From positions 163,799 through 227,798 of the forward strand of contig JAQURS010000001.1 in assembly GCA_028715505.1 (NCBI GenBank): a DNA stretch of 64,000 nt, written 5' to 3'. The notes under the pieces are model-generated. The model was not told where the DNA came from. It did not search any database and saw only the letters and a program-made list of their open reading frames with translations. Positions 7,873-16,384 of the stretch are shown piece by piece. This stretch comes from Patescibacteria group bacterium. Its GTDB lineage: Bacteria; Patescibacteriota; Patescibacteriia; 2-12-FULL-60-25. The first letter of the stretch is position 1, and the number at the start of each line of letters is the position of its first letter. The position numbers and the translations under genes were made by a program.

Positions 7873-8209
7873 GAGAAGCTTGCTCCGGGGAAGGAGCGGA
7901 TTGGCTGTTCCGTTCGGCCCACGCGATCCAGCTCGGCAGATCGTTGAACCGGTCAGGCGTTGGCTTGAGACTCAGCCTGTGGCCTATGTCGTTCAAGAGC
8001 ATGCACCAAGCTATCGGAAGGTCGGCGTAGATCCCACCGGAAGGGGAATTTTCCCGGAGATGATTGGCGAGCTTGGCAAGCGTGGTCCGGTCCGCGGTCT
8101 TGGCCAGTTCTTCCGCTGCCTTCGATCGGGAGAGCTTGATCAAAGTGCTATGCGCATCGTATTTGATATCGTCTTCGAACCGTCTGATGAGCCGAACCAG
8201 GTCTGGCAT
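7862..8209 (-). CDS. orphan small protein with strong Shine-Dalgarno
   Basis: A 115-residue, mostly helical protein without recognised family. The open frame begins at 8293, but the ATG at 8207-8209 has GAGGAGG nearby and a promoter placed to give a leader of about 25 nt, so MPDLVRLIRRFEDD is the likely N-terminus. Charged amphipathic helices (RSKAAEELAKTADRTTLAKLANHL) dominate; the C-terminus is proline/serine rich. Its stop codon sits inside its own terminator hairpin. It forms a one-gene unit between ddl and tRNA-Glu. Confidence 0.6.
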   Translation of the reverse strand: MPDLVRLIRRFEDDIKYDAHSTLIKLSRSKAAEELAKTADRTTLAKLANHLRENSPSGGIYADLPIAWCMLLNDIGHRLSLKPTPDRFNDLPSWIAWAERNSQSAPSPEQASPLA

Positions 8210-8240
8210 GGTGTGCCTCCTCAATGTGTGAGATGTCGGT

Positions 8241-8269
8241 AAATTAACGAAATAATGCCTGTTTGTAAA
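8241..8269 (-). promoter_or_regulatory. promoter of orphan gene 7862-8209
   Basis: On the minus strand TTTACA (complement of 8264-8269), a 17-bp spacer, and TAATTT (complement of 8241-8246), followed by a leader carrying GAGGAGG. Confidence 0.6.
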
Positions 8270-8294
8270 GAGGGGTACCAGGGCTTGGCTCACC

Positions 8295-8323
8295 TTGACT
8301 AACCAGCAATTTTAGTCTAAACT
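8295..8323 (+). promoter_or_regulatory. promoter of tRNA-Glu
   Basis: TTGACT (8295-8300), 17 bp, TAAACT (8318-8323). The expected start is about 6 nt before the mature tRNA. Confidence 0.65.
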
Positions 8324-8335
8324 GCCGGCACAAAT

Positions 8336-8410
8336 GGCCCCATCGTCTATCGGTTAGGACAGCGGCTTTTCAAGCCGTTAAGAGGGGTTCGATTCCCCTT
8401 GGGGCTACCA
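8336..8410 (+). tRNA. tRNA-Glu (UUC)
   Basis: Complete cloverleaf: acceptor GGCCCCA / UGGGGCU (with a terminal G-U pair), anticodon stem CGGCU / AGCCG around loop with UUC, T-arm AGGGG-UUCGAUU-CCCCU, discriminator A and encoded CCA (8408-8410). It decodes GAA/GAG. Confidence 0.95.
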
Positions 8411-8411
8411 G

Positions 8412-8450
8412 AATTAATAACCTCGCGTAAAGCGGGGTATTAATTTTGGT
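8412..8450 (+). terminator. imperfect hairpin after tRNA-Glu
   Basis: AATTAATA (8412-8419) pairs with TATTAATT (8438-8445), extended inward by CC-TCGC / GCGG-GG around loop GTAAA with one bulged A. Only a short T-tract follows, so termination strength is uncertain. Confidence 0.5.
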
Positions 8451-8464
8451 ATTCGATTTTTCGT

Positions 8465-8493
8465 TTGACATTGCATCGCTTTAACAACAAAAT
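8465..8493 (+). promoter_or_regulatory. promoter of helicase gene
   Basis: TTGACA (8465-8470), 17 bp, CAAAAT (8488-8493); the ATG begins 8 nt further on, so the mRNA should be leaderless. Confidence 0.6.
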
Positions 8494-8500
8494 AACACTA

Positions 8501-9850
8501 ATGAAATTGGAACGGACGCCGGAATTCGAAGAAGCTTTGCAAAAGATGGAAAACGGCAAGGCTTTTGTTTTTATAACTGGGCGCGCGGGCACCGGAAAAA
8601 GCACGCTGCTCCGCCATTTCGTGGATCAGGGGAAGATTAAAGCCCCGGTTCTCGCGCCGACCGGCGTGGCAGCCCTTAACGTGCAGGGCGAAACCATCCA
8701 TCGATTCTTTAAAATCCCGCCGTCCGTAGACTTGCAGGTGGCCCGCATGGAAGCCGAAAACCGCAAGAAGCCAGAGATCTATCGCCAGATTGAAGCGTTG
8801 ATCATTGATGAACTTTCGATGGTCAGGGCGGATCTTTTGGACGCCATGGACGTTTTTCTCCAAATCATCCGTAGGGATAAGCGTCCGTTTGGGGGCGTGC
8901 GCGTCATCGGCATCGGCGATCTTTACCAACTGCCGCCCGTGGTCACGACCTACGACCAAAACGATTTTTCCCAAAAGTACAAAACGCCATATTTCTTTTC
9001 ATCCATGGTTTACCGCCGGTTGCAGGCCGCCGGGCAGATTGATTTTACGGAATTGCTTAAGATTTACCGTCAGAAAGATCAGGATTTCATCCAACTTTTA
9101 AACGCGATCCGTAATCGGGAGACGACTCCGGAACAACTCTTTGAAATCAATCGGCGAATCATCCAGACTCTGCCGCCCGAAGATTCAATCGTCTTAACGC
9201 CCACCAACGAAGCGGCCAACGTCATCAACCAATCAAAGTTAGGGCGGCTTGATACTCCCGCCGGCGTTTTTGAGGGCGTAGTCGAGGGTAAGTTTAAGGA
9301 AAAGGACATGCCAACCGAACCGTCGTTGGTTTTAAAAGTAGGCGCCCGGATAATGTGCGTGGCTAACGACAGTAAAAACAGGTTCGTGAACGGCAGCCTG
9401 GGGTGGATTGTGGCCATGAGCCAATCCGAAGAAGGGCAGGTCGTGACGGTTCAATTGGACGATGGCCGCGAGCCGACCGTGATTGAGCCTTATACCTGGA
9501 ATGTCCATCGCACGAAATACAACCGCAAGACAGGCAACTTGGAGCAGGAACCGGTAGGCAGCTTTAAACAGATTCCATTGCGTTTGGCGTGGGCGGTCAC
9601 GATCCATAAGAGCCAAGGCAAAACTTTCGATAAAGTGACTCTGGATTTAGGCAGGGGAGCTTTCGCCGCAGGGCAAATATATGTCGCGTTAAGTCGTTGC
9701 CGGACTCTGGAAGGTTTGTCCCTGATTAAACCGATTACTCCTTGGCAATTGAAGCCCAACGACCATTTAGCCGGTTATTTTAACGGCATATTGGACCAGC
9801 CTCCAGAGATCGAATACGTGGACGAAAACAGCCAGATGGCTCTTTATTGA
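8501..9850 (+). CDS. Pif1/RecD-like superfamily 1 DNA helicase
   Basis: A 449-residue helicase. Walker A GRAGTGKST (about residue 24-32), then APTGVAALNVQGETIHRFF typical of Pif1-like proteins, Walker B LIIDELSMV, motif III IGDLYQLPPVV, and the C-terminal motifs AVTIHKSQGKTFD and YVALSRCRTLEGL. It should unwind DNA 5'-3' in ATP-driven fashion and act in replication-fork or recombination metabolism. The short length lacks the N-terminal domains of RecD2. The frame opens at 8465, but that is the -35 box; ATG 8501 follows the -10 box at a leaderless distance. tsaD follows closely downstream. Confidence 0.9.
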   Translation: MKLERTPEFEEALQKMENGKAFVFITGRAGTGKSTLLRHFVDQGKIKAPVLAPTGVAALNVQGETIHRFFKIPPSVDLQVARMEAENRKKPEIYRQIEALIIDELSMVRADLLDAMDVFLQIIRRDKRPFGGVRVIGIGDLYQLPPVVTTYDQNDFSQKYKTPYFFSSMVYRRLQAAGQIDFTELLKIYRQKDQDFIQLLNAIRNRETTPEQLFEINRRIIQTLPPEDSIVLTPTNEAANVINQSKLGRLDTPAGVFEGVVEGKFKEKDMPTEPSLVLKVGARIMCVANDSKNRFVNGSLGWIVAMSQSEEGQVVTVQLDDGREPTVIEPYTWNVHRTKYNRKTGNLEQEPVGSFKQIPLRLAWAVTIHKSQGKTFDKVTLDLGRGAFAAGQIYVALSRCRTLEGLSLIKPITPWQLKPNDHLAGYFNGILDQPPEIEYVDENSQMALY

Positions 9851-9889
9851 GGCTTGATTTATCATGAAAAATCAGATAGCATTCGTTTC

Positions 9890-10918
9890 GTGAAGAAAGC
9901 CGAAAGCATCAGGATTTTAGGCATTGAAACCAGCTGTGACGAGACCAGCGTGGCTTTGCTTGATTTAAATAATGAACACTTAAAAATCCAAAAGCATTAC
10001 ATCGCCACCCAGATCCCGATCCACGCGAGGTACGGGGGAGTGGTGCCGGAGATTGCGGCCAGGACGCATGTAGCCGAAGTCATATCACTCATCGAAAAGA
10101 CGACCGGCTGGAAAAGCGATTTTGATGCCGTGGCCGTCACTCAGGGTCCAGGACTCGCGACCGCGCTCAGGGTCGGCCTTGAAGCCGGCAAGACTCTGGC
10201 TTGGTCGTTTCGCAAACCTCTTTTACCCGTCAATCATTTGGAAGGCCACCTGGCTTCGGCTTGGCTGGTTCCGGCTAACAGGAAAAATTGGAAATTCCCG
10301 ATTTTATTTTTATTAGTCTCGGGCGGTCACACTGAATTGGTTTTGATGCAGGATTTTTGTCGTTATAAAGTTCTTGGCCGCACGCGCGACGACGCGGCGG
10401 GCGAGGCCTTCGATAAAACCGCTAAACTTTTGGGCTTGGAATATCCCGGTGGCCCTAAACTTTCCCAACTTGCGTCCAAAGGCAATCCAAAAACTTTTGA
10501 TTTGCCTCGTCCGATGATCCATGACCCGTCGCTGGATTTTAGCTTTTCAGGCTTAAAAACAGCCGTCCGATATCTGATTGAAAATGAAGCAAGGAAATCC
10601 AAAATTGAAGACGTTTGTGCCAGCATTCAAGCCGCCATCGTGGATGTTCTGGTCGCGAAAACCGTCAGGGCCGCGCTTAAAGTTAAACCCAAAGCCGTTG
10701 CGGTGGTTGGAGGAGTTTCGGCTAATCCTTTATTGAAGTCGGAATTACGCAAAGCCTTACGTCGCCAGTGTCCGGGCATTAAATTGCTGGCTCCGGCCAA
10801 GGGTTTGTTTACTGATAACGGCGCGATGATAGCCGCGGCTGGCTTGTGGCAAGTCATGAAAAAGCAAAAGATTTCTGATTGGAAAAAACTTGATGCGCAA
10901 CCCGATTTAGATTTATGA
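9890..10918 (+). CDS. tsaD: tRNA threonylcarbamoyladenosine transferase TsaD
   Basis: The protein transfers the threonylcarbamoyl group to A37 of ANN-decoding tRNAs. IETSCDETSVALLD, the metal-binding HLEGHLAS histidines, LLVSGGHTEL, the VVGGVSANPLLKSELR segment and LFTDNGAMIAAAGL are all present. The frame is open from a TTG at 9854, 3 nt after the helicase stop. The GTG at 9890 gives a normal N-terminus (VKKAESIRILGIETS), and is preferred, giving 342 residues; the TTG start is possible. It overlaps tsaE by 4 bp (ATGA), so the two are translationally coupled. The partners TsaB and TsaC are not in the window. Confidence 0.92.
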   Translation: MKKAESIRILGIETSCDETSVALLDLNNEHLKIQKHYIATQIPIHARYGGVVPEIAARTHVAEVISLIEKTTGWKSDFDAVAVTQGPGLATALRVGLEAGKTLAWSFRKPLLPVNHLEGHLASAWLVPANRKNWKFPILFLLVSGGHTELVLMQDFCRYKVLGRTRDDAAGEAFDKTAKLLGLEYPGGPKLSQLASKGNPKTFDLPRPMIHDPSLDFSFSGLKTAVRYLIENEARKSKIEDVCASIQAAIVDVLVAKTVRAALKVKPKAVAVVGGVSANPLLKSELRKALRRQCPGIKLLAPAKGLFTDNGAMIAAAGLWQVMKKQKISDWKKLDAQPDLDL

Positions 10919-11355
10919 AATCACAAGCCCGCCATGTCACGATCAAACATGGACAAAAATCCAAGAAGTTTTTAGTCGATAAGGTCGAAGATTGGGGCAA
11001 AGTAGCGAAAGCGCTCGCCCTGATCATCAAACCCGGATCGATTATTACACTGCAAGGCCCGCTCGGGGCCGGTAAAACGACCCTGGTTCAATATTTGGCC
11101 AAAGTTTTAGGCGCGCCCAAACGGGCCATCTCGCCAACTTTTGCCTTAATGAGAATTTATAAGACCAGGCAAACCGGCTTGCGTCGCCTTCTGCATATCG
11201 ATGCTTACCGAATCGAGGACGCAAAGGACTTAATCGTCTTGGATTTGGACGAAGAACTGGCCGTGCCCGGCACGGTTTTGCTTATCGAATGGCCCGAGAA
11301 TATTAAGCAATGGCTTAAAGGTAGAAAAACAATCAAAGTAAAAATTGATTTTTAA
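10915..11355 (+). CDS. tsaE: tRNA threonylcarbamoyladenosine biosynthesis ATPase TsaE
   Basis: A 146-residue P-loop ATPase that stimulates TsaB-TsaD turnover in t6A synthesis. Walker A LQGPLGAGKTTLVQYLAK (about residues 45-60), the family segment ISPTFALMRIY and HIDAYRIEDAKDL, and LIEWPENIKQWL near the end. The ATG overlaps the tsaD stop. A bidirectional terminator follows at once. Confidence 0.93.
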   Translation: MKSQARHVTIKHGQKSKKFLVDKVEDWGKVAKALALIIKPGSIITLQGPLGAGKTTLVQYLAKVLGAPKRAISPTFALMRIYKTRQTGLRRLLHIDAYRIEDAKDLIVLDLDEELAVPGTVLLIEWPENIKQWLKGRKTIKVKIDF

Positions 11356-11380
11356 AAGGCCCTTTCGGGCCTTTTTTCTT
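11354..11380. terminator. bidirectional terminator, tsaE / pilB
   Basis: AAAAGGCCC-TTTC-GGGCCTTTT with T-tracts on both strands between convergent genes; it includes the tsaE stop region and abuts the pilB stop. Confidence 0.85.
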
Positions 11381-13292
11381 ATTCGTTTGTTTTAGGTTTT
11401 TCCGCTTCTTTCTCTGTCGTTTCTATTTGTTTGTCGGCCGCTTCATCTGCCTCTTCGTCAAATTCCGTTTCAATGCCCGCCACCCGCAAGATTTCATCCA
11501 CCGAAGTCAGCCCGCGTGAGGCCTTAAGTAATCCGTCCTGGGTCATGGTGATCATCCCGAACTTTTTAGCGATGGCCAGCATGTCGTATTCCGAAACGGA
11601 TTGCCCCAAAATCATGTGCTCGATCTCTTTGTTCATGGTGAAAAGCTCGTAAATGCCCAAACGTCCTTTATATCCAAGCCCGTTGCAGGTCTGGCAGGTT
11701 TTTGTCTTTTCCGAAGGTCCGTAAAATTGTATTTTTGCGAAATCAATTTTTAGGTTGGCGGCTGCCGGCAAATCGCTCAATTCTTTTTTAACCTGTTCCA
11801 TGACGGCCTCATCCAATTTGATCGGGGCTTTGCAATCGGGGCAAAGCACGCGCACCAGGCGTTGGCCGATGACGCAGTTCAAGGCTGGCGCCAGGAAAAA
11901 CGGTTTGACGCCCATGGAAAGGAAGCGGGGAATGGCGCCGGCCGCGTTATTGGTATGGATAGTCGAAATGACCAGGTGGCCCGTCAAAGCGGCTTGCACG
12001 GCGATTTCGGCCGTTTCGGTGTCGCGGATTTCGCCAACCATTACGATGTCCGGATCTTGGCGCAAAATCGACCTTAATCCCTTGGCAAAGGTGTAATCCT
12101 TGGCGTGGTCGATCTGGCTTTGGTTAATGCCCTGCAGCTTGTATTCGACAGGATCTTCCAAAGTGATGATTTTAACTTCAGGCGTATTCAATCTTTTCAA
12201 AATAGCGTAAAGGGTGGTCGTCTTACCTGATCCGGTCGGACCAGTGGTCACGATCATGCCGTTTGGACGCGCGATTTCCTGCTTCAGGCGTTCCCAAGCC
12301 AAACCTTCCATGCCGAGCTGTTCAAAATCCAGCGAAATGGATTTGGGACGGAGTAAGCGCATGACGACAGACTCGCCGTAAGCGGTAGGCAGGGAGCTGA
12401 CGCGAATTTCGATCTTCTCGTTCGTGAGGTAAATGGTAATGCGTCCGTCCTGGGGCACGGTGTCGATGTTAATTTTCATGCCCGAGAGCAGCTTGATGCG
12501 CGAAATGATCAGCTTCCATTGGTCTTTGGGGATCGCGGCCGTATCATGCAAAATACCGTCGACGCGCAAACGGACTTTGATGTCTTCTTCTTCGGCCTCG
12601 ATGTGCACGTCGGAAGCGTTTCCTTTGAGGGCCGCGCCGATGATCATGGTCACCGTGTCGGTCGTGGAAGCTTTCTTTAGTTTTTCCTGCAAGTCCTTGA
12701 AATTGGACATCTCCTTTTCGAAACGCTGCAAATCTTCGGACGAAATTTTGACTCCATAGACTACCTCAATCGGTTTGGGCAAAGCTTCGTAAAGCGAGAG
12801 GCCGAATTGGATGCTGGCTTCCGAACAATAATAAACTTGCACGTCGGCCGCTTGGTCTTCCGAGATTTTTTTCGCCATTTCAAAAACTTCTTGGGCGGGA
12901 TTGGAAGTGGCCAGTCTGATTTCATCCGTGACTTTAAGGAAAGCGACGACTTTTTTGGCCTCCGCGTCTTCCTTACTGATTAAAGTCAGCGCCTCGGGTG
13001 AGATGGGAAAACCCTTTAAGTTAATGTAAGGCAGCGAATGCTGGGCGGATTCGGATTGCGTTTGCCTTTCGATGTCCGAAGTCTGGATTTGCTTCATCTT
13101 ATGCTCCAGCAGTTCGATCTGCGACATCTCGGACGGGCTCTTGGCTTTTTTGGGAGCGGTGCCGGCCAGTTTTTTGGCGCCTTTAAACACGCCCGGTGAA
13201 GCGGCAGAACTTGCCGTGGTTGCCGTGGTTGCCGGTTTCTTGAGCAGGTCCTCGATGGACGGTGCTTTGGGCTTTTGTAAAGGCGTGGCCAT
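11379..13292 (-). CDS. pilB: type IV pilus assembly / type II secretion ATPase
   Basis: A 637-residue GspE/PilB-family motor. N-terminal 100 residues are low-complexity (Ala/Ser/Thr/Lys) followed by an MshEN-like domain (about 105-215). The catalytic core has Walker A GPTGSGKTTTLYAILKRL (about residue 350), the Asp box ITLEDPVEYKL, Walker B RQDPDIVMVGEIRD, and the His box TGHLVISTIHTNNA. A zinc-binding pair VLCPDCK ... CQTCNGLGYKGR is intact. It powers pilin polymerisation at the inner face of the membrane. The last 40 residues are acidic (EEADEAADK). The gene starts 5 nt after the membrane-protein gene upstream, so they form an operon; no pilin or PilC is here. Confidence 0.93.
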   Translation of the reverse strand: MATPLQKPKAPSIEDLLKKPATTATTASSAASPGVFKGAKKLAGTAPKKAKSPSEMSQIELLEHKMKQIQTSDIERQTQSESAQHSLPYINLKGFPISPEALTLISKEDAEAKKVVAFLKVTDEIRLATSNPAQEVFEMAKKISEDQAADVQVYYCSEASIQFGLSLYEALPKPIEVVYGVKISSEDLQRFEKEMSNFKDLQEKLKKASTTDTVTMIIGAALKGNASDVHIEAEEEDIKVRLRVDGILHDTAAIPKDQWKLIISRIKLLSGMKINIDTVPQDGRITIYLTNEKIEIRVSSLPTAYGESVVMRLLRPKSISLDFEQLGMEGLAWERLKQEIARPNGMIVTTGPTGSGKTTTLYAILKRLNTPEVKIITLEDPVEYKLQGINQSQIDHAKDYTFAKGLRSILRQDPDIVMVGEIRDTETAEIAVQAALTGHLVISTIHTNNAAGAIPRFLSMGVKPFFLAPALNCVIGQRLVRVLCPDCKAPIKLDEAVMEQVKKELSDLPAAANLKIDFAKIQFYGPSEKTKTCQTCNGLGYKGRLGIYELFTMNKEIEHMILGQSVSEYDMLAIAKKFGMITMTQDGLLKASRGLTSVDEILRVAGIETEFDEEADEAADKQIETTEKEAEKPKTNE

Positions 13293-13297
13293 AAAAG

Positions 13298-14320
13298 CTA
13301 GGATTGGGGAACGTGGGTCTCGTGGGTGAGCAGGCGGAAAATGCGGTGCAATTTAGGCACTACCCCGCCCTCGCCGAATTTGCGGAACATGAGCGTCCAG
13401 AGGGCATACTGGAAAGTCACCGTAAAACCCGTGAAGAATACCACCAAAAGCAAGCCGATGGCCACGAAGAGGCCCGAGCTGATCTGGAAAAGCGTGAAGT
13501 TATTCCTGAAGATAGCCAAAATATATAGTAAGGCTGGCGGGAAGCAGAGGATGAGCCCGGCCAAAAGGGCCAAAATAGTCAGTACGAAAACAACCAAAGC
13601 TTGCAGGACGGCCGTTTCAAACGTAACGATCCAGTGTTCTTTTAACACGATCCAGGCCCGTTTGAACCCCTCCGCCAAACTGGCGCCCTGCAGGATCATG
13701 GCGTTTAGCGCGTAAATCTGGATGATGCTTAAGCCTAAGGCGAGCAGGAAGAAGATGACGAATGAGACGATGTAAATAGCAGTATAGAGCGCGTTGATTT
13801 TTCCAAGGGCGATCGCCAGCGGCAAAGAGACCAGAAACCTGGCAACCCAAATTGAGACGATAATCAGCAGGTTTAGGACCGCGATTGGGAGCAAGGCGCG
13901 CCCGCCGACTTTTAATGCCGCCTTAAGTTTGCCTTTTGTCCCATCTTTCCATGTCCCGCCGATGGACTGGATGAGCACGCCTTGGCTAACGCAGGCAAAT
14001 CCGGCGACGGCCAACAGGATCACGCAAAGCGCGAAGAGGGCAAGCAGGGCCTGGAAAAAAGGCAGGAAGTGAAAACCCCCGACCGTGCCCACTCTCCAGA
14101 TCTGGATGGCCGTGTTGCCGATGAAAAGCTCGCTGCCTTGGTTTTGGATGGCGTTAAAAAATTTCCAAACGGCGTCCAACGATCCGCCGGTACTGAGAAC
14201 GGCGGCAAAGATGCCGAATATCCAAAGGACAGGATTGCGCCAAGCGGTTTTTAGGGCTTGGGGGATGACCTCGCGGTAAACCGGACGGTCGTGCGGAATG
14301 ATCGATTTGCTCTTAAGCAT
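13298..14320 (-). CDS. polytopic membrane protein upstream of pilB
   Basis: A 340-residue protein with about six hydrophobic segments (e.g. NPVLWIFGIFAAVLS, FQALLALFALCVILLAVAGF, LLPIAVLNLLIIVSIWVARF, YIVSFVIFFLLALGLSIIQIY, and two near the C-terminus). The ATG at 14318-14320 (MLKSKSII) is chosen because TATAAT (complement of 14330-14335) ends 9 nt before it. Proteins of this type are often annotated only as membrane proteins; there is a vague likeness to the membrane domain of glycerophosphodiester phosphodiesterases. A structural role for the pilus is possible only by context. Confidence 0.75.
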   Translation of the reverse strand: MLKSKSIIPHDRPVYREVIPQALKTAWRNPVLWIFGIFAAVLSTGGSLDAVWKFFNAIQNQGSELFIGNTAIQIWRVGTVGGFHFLPFFQALLALFALCVILLAVAGFACVSQGVLIQSIGGTWKDGTKGKLKAALKVGGRALLPIAVLNLLIIVSIWVARFLVSLPLAIALGKINALYTAIYIVSFVIFFLLALGLSIIQIYALNAMILQGASLAEGFKRAWIVLKEHWIVTFETAVLQALVVFVLTILALLAGLILCFPPALLYILAIFRNNFTLFQISSGLFVAIGLLLVVFFTGFTVTFQYALWTLMFRKFGEGGVVPKLHRIFRLLTHETHVPQS

Positions 14321-14329
14321 ATGGCCGGA

Positions 14330-14373
14330 ATTATAACACAAAAACGCCCCGGAGTTCAGGGCGTTTTTGTGTT
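14330..14373 (-). terminator. ftsH terminator merged with next promoter
   Basis: A 14-bp arm AACACAAAAACGCC pairs with its complement across an 11-nt loop (14336-14373) and gives a T-rich 3' side on the minus strand. The -10 box TATAAT of the membrane-protein gene (14330-14335) starts immediately after the arm. Confidence 0.85.
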
Positions 14374-16279
14374 ATTCAGTTTCTTCGACGTGGCCGGGAT
14401 TGATGCCGCCGGTTTGGGCTTTGTGTCTGGGCGGCTGGGCGGCGACCGTTCGGTTGGCCGGGTTGGCGGCCGGGAGCTGGACGGCGTCTAAAAACGGCTC
14501 CCTTTCCAAGGTCTCTTTTTCAATCAGAATTTTAGCTACGCGTTCCATGGCTTCGCGATTGCTGGCAATAATCTGCTTGGCCTTCTCAAGCGCGTCGGCA
14601 ATCAATTTATCGATTTCTTGGTCGATCTTCTCGGCAATCTTTTCCGAATAGTCCCTATTCTCATGGATGTTGCGGCCGAGGAAAATCAAATCCTCGCGTT
14701 CGCCGTAAGTGCGCGGGCCAAGAGCTTCGCTCATGCCCCATTGCGTCACCATGTCTTTGGCCAGTTGCGTCGCTCCCCGCATGTCGCTCGAAGCGCCGGT
14801 CGTGATGTCGTTAAAGATGATCTGTTCCGCGGCGTACCCGCCCAACATGATCGATAAATCTTCGAGATATTCCTCGCGTCTGCGCATGTGGCGGTCTTCG
14901 GTCGGCGTCTTGATGGTGTAACCGGCGGCGCGTCCGCGGGAAATGATGCTGATTTTTTGCACCGGATCGGCGTGGGGCAGGAGATGGGCGACCAGGGCAT
15001 GGCCAACTTCGTGGTAAGCCGTGGTATCGCGTTCCTCTTTATTCATGACGCGTCCGCGGCGTTCCGGGCCTAGCATGACTTTTTCGATTGATTCCAAAAG
15101 TTCATCTTCGCTGATGGCGGTTTTGCTACGTCGTACGGCCAGGATGGCGGCCTCGTTCATCAAGTTCATCAAGTCGGCGCCTGAAAAGCCCGGCGTCCTT
15201 TCGGCTAACTTGCGGAGCGAAACGCCTTTGGCTAAAGGTTTATGTTTGGCATGGATCTTCAGAATGGCTTCGCGGTCGTCGATATCTGGCGGATCGAGCA
15301 CGATGCGCCGGTCAAAGCGTCCGGGGCGGAGCAAAGCCGGATCCAAAACATCCGGACGGTTAGTGGCCGCGATAATGATGACGCCCGCGTTAGGTTCAAA
15401 ACCATCCATCTCGACCAGGATTTGGTTCAGGGTCTGTTCGCGTTCGTCGTGAGAGCCGCCTAAGCCCGAGCCGCGTTGGCGGCCCACGGCGTCGATTTCA
15501 TCAATGAAGACGATGCAGGGCGCGTTCTTCTTGGCGCGCATGAAAAGGTCGCGCACGCGCGAGGCACCCACGCCCACGAACATTTCGACGAATTCCGAGC
15601 CGCTCATGAAAAAGAAAGGCACGTCGGCTTCGCCGGCAATGGCGCGGGCCAAAAGGGTTTTGCCGGTTCCGGGTGAGCCCATGAGCAACACGCCTTTGGG
15701 AATCTTGGCGCCGAACGAGGAAAACTTTTCGGGCGTCTTCAAGAACTCCACGATCTCCATTAATTCATGTTTGGCTTCTTTGACTCCGGCCACGTCTTTG
15801 AACATGACCTTATCCTTCGCGTCTTTCAGAATTTCATGTCCGGCAAACTGGCCGAAAGAAAGGGCCTTGTTGTTCTGCCCTTGGACTTGGCGGAAGAAGA
15901 CCCACATGATGGCCAAAAGCAAAAGCATGGGAATGGCGCTCGGCAAAATGAGCGAAGCCCAATAGCTAAAGCCGCCGGCTTCCTTAATATCGGTCGGAAT
16001 GGCCCTCATTTGGGTGGCATCGATGCCATAATCCTTGAAGGTGGTTTGAAGCGATTCGGCCGGATCTTTAGTTGAGATTGTTTTGCTGCCATCTTTGTAA
16101 GTCGCTTCGACTTGGTCTCCGCTTACGGTCAGATTAGTCACTTCATTCTTTTGGACAGCCGTGGCCAGGCTGGCGATATCGGTATGCTTGGTCGTATCCA
16201 TCGAGGTCGTCGCCAAAATAACGGCCAGGATCACCATGGCTCCGGCGAAGATGATTATGTTGCGGACTGTTTGGTTCAT
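14372..16279 (-). CDS. ftsH: ATP-dependent zinc metalloprotease FtsH
   Basis: A 635-residue membrane-anchored AAA+ protease that degrades misfolded membrane proteins and regulators. TM1 about residues 7-24, a periplasmic loop to about 105, TM2 about 107-128. Walker A GSPGTGKT (201-208), Walker [13 protein letters not shown], the SRH segment with [20 protein letters not shown], and the zinc site HEVGH (about residue 425) with the downstream third-ligand aspartate region ([10 protein letters not shown]). The C-terminus is a flexible Pro/Ala-rich tail. Its terminator is strong, and rpsA lies upstream with a terminator in between, so it probably has its own promoter (TTGATA, 17 bp, CATAAT on the minus strand near 16300-16330). 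Confidence 0.96.
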   Translation of the reverse strand: MNQTVRNIIIFAGAMVILAVILATTSMDTTKHTDIASLATAVQKNEVTNLTVSGDQVEATYKDGSKTISTKDPAESLQTTFKDYGIDATQMRAIPTDIKEAGGFSYWASLILPSAIPMLLLLAIMWVFFRQVQGQNNKALSFGQFAGHEILKDAKDKVMFKDVAGVKEAKHELMEIVEFLKTPEKFSSFGAKIPKGVLLMGSPGTGKTLLARAIAGEADVPFFFMSGSEFVEMFVGVGASRVRDLFMRAKKNAPCIVFIDEIDAVGRQRGSGLGGSHDEREQTLNQILVEMDGFEPNAGVIIIAATNRPDVLDPALLRPGRFDRRIVLDPPDIDDREAILKIHAKHKPLAKGVSLRKLAERTPGFSGADLMNLMNEAAILAVRRSKTAISEDELLESIEKVMLGPERRGRVMNKEERDTTAYHEVGHALVAHLLPHADPVQKISIISRGRAAGYTIKTPTEDRHMRRREEYLEDLSIMLGGYAAEQIIFNDITTGASSDMRGATQLAKDMVTQWGMSEALGPRTYGEREDLIFLGRNIHENRDYSEKIAEKIDQEIDKLIADALEKAKQIIASNREAMERVAKILIEKETLEREPFLDAVQLPAANPANRTVAAQPPRHKAQTGGINPGHVEETE

Positions 16280-16348
16280 ATGTTTAAGAGAAACGCAATT
16301 ATGCGCCTTTCCATCAATATTATCAAGTCCTGGTACTTTAGCAAGTCA

Positions 16349-16378
16349 GAAAAAGCCCCATAAAAGGGGCTTTTTCTT
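16349..16378 (-). terminator. rpsA terminator
   Basis: AGAAAAAGCCCC-loop-GGGGCTTTTTCT; on the minus strand it ends in a T-tract directly after the rpsA stop. Confidence 0.85.
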
Positions 16379-16384
16379 GGATCG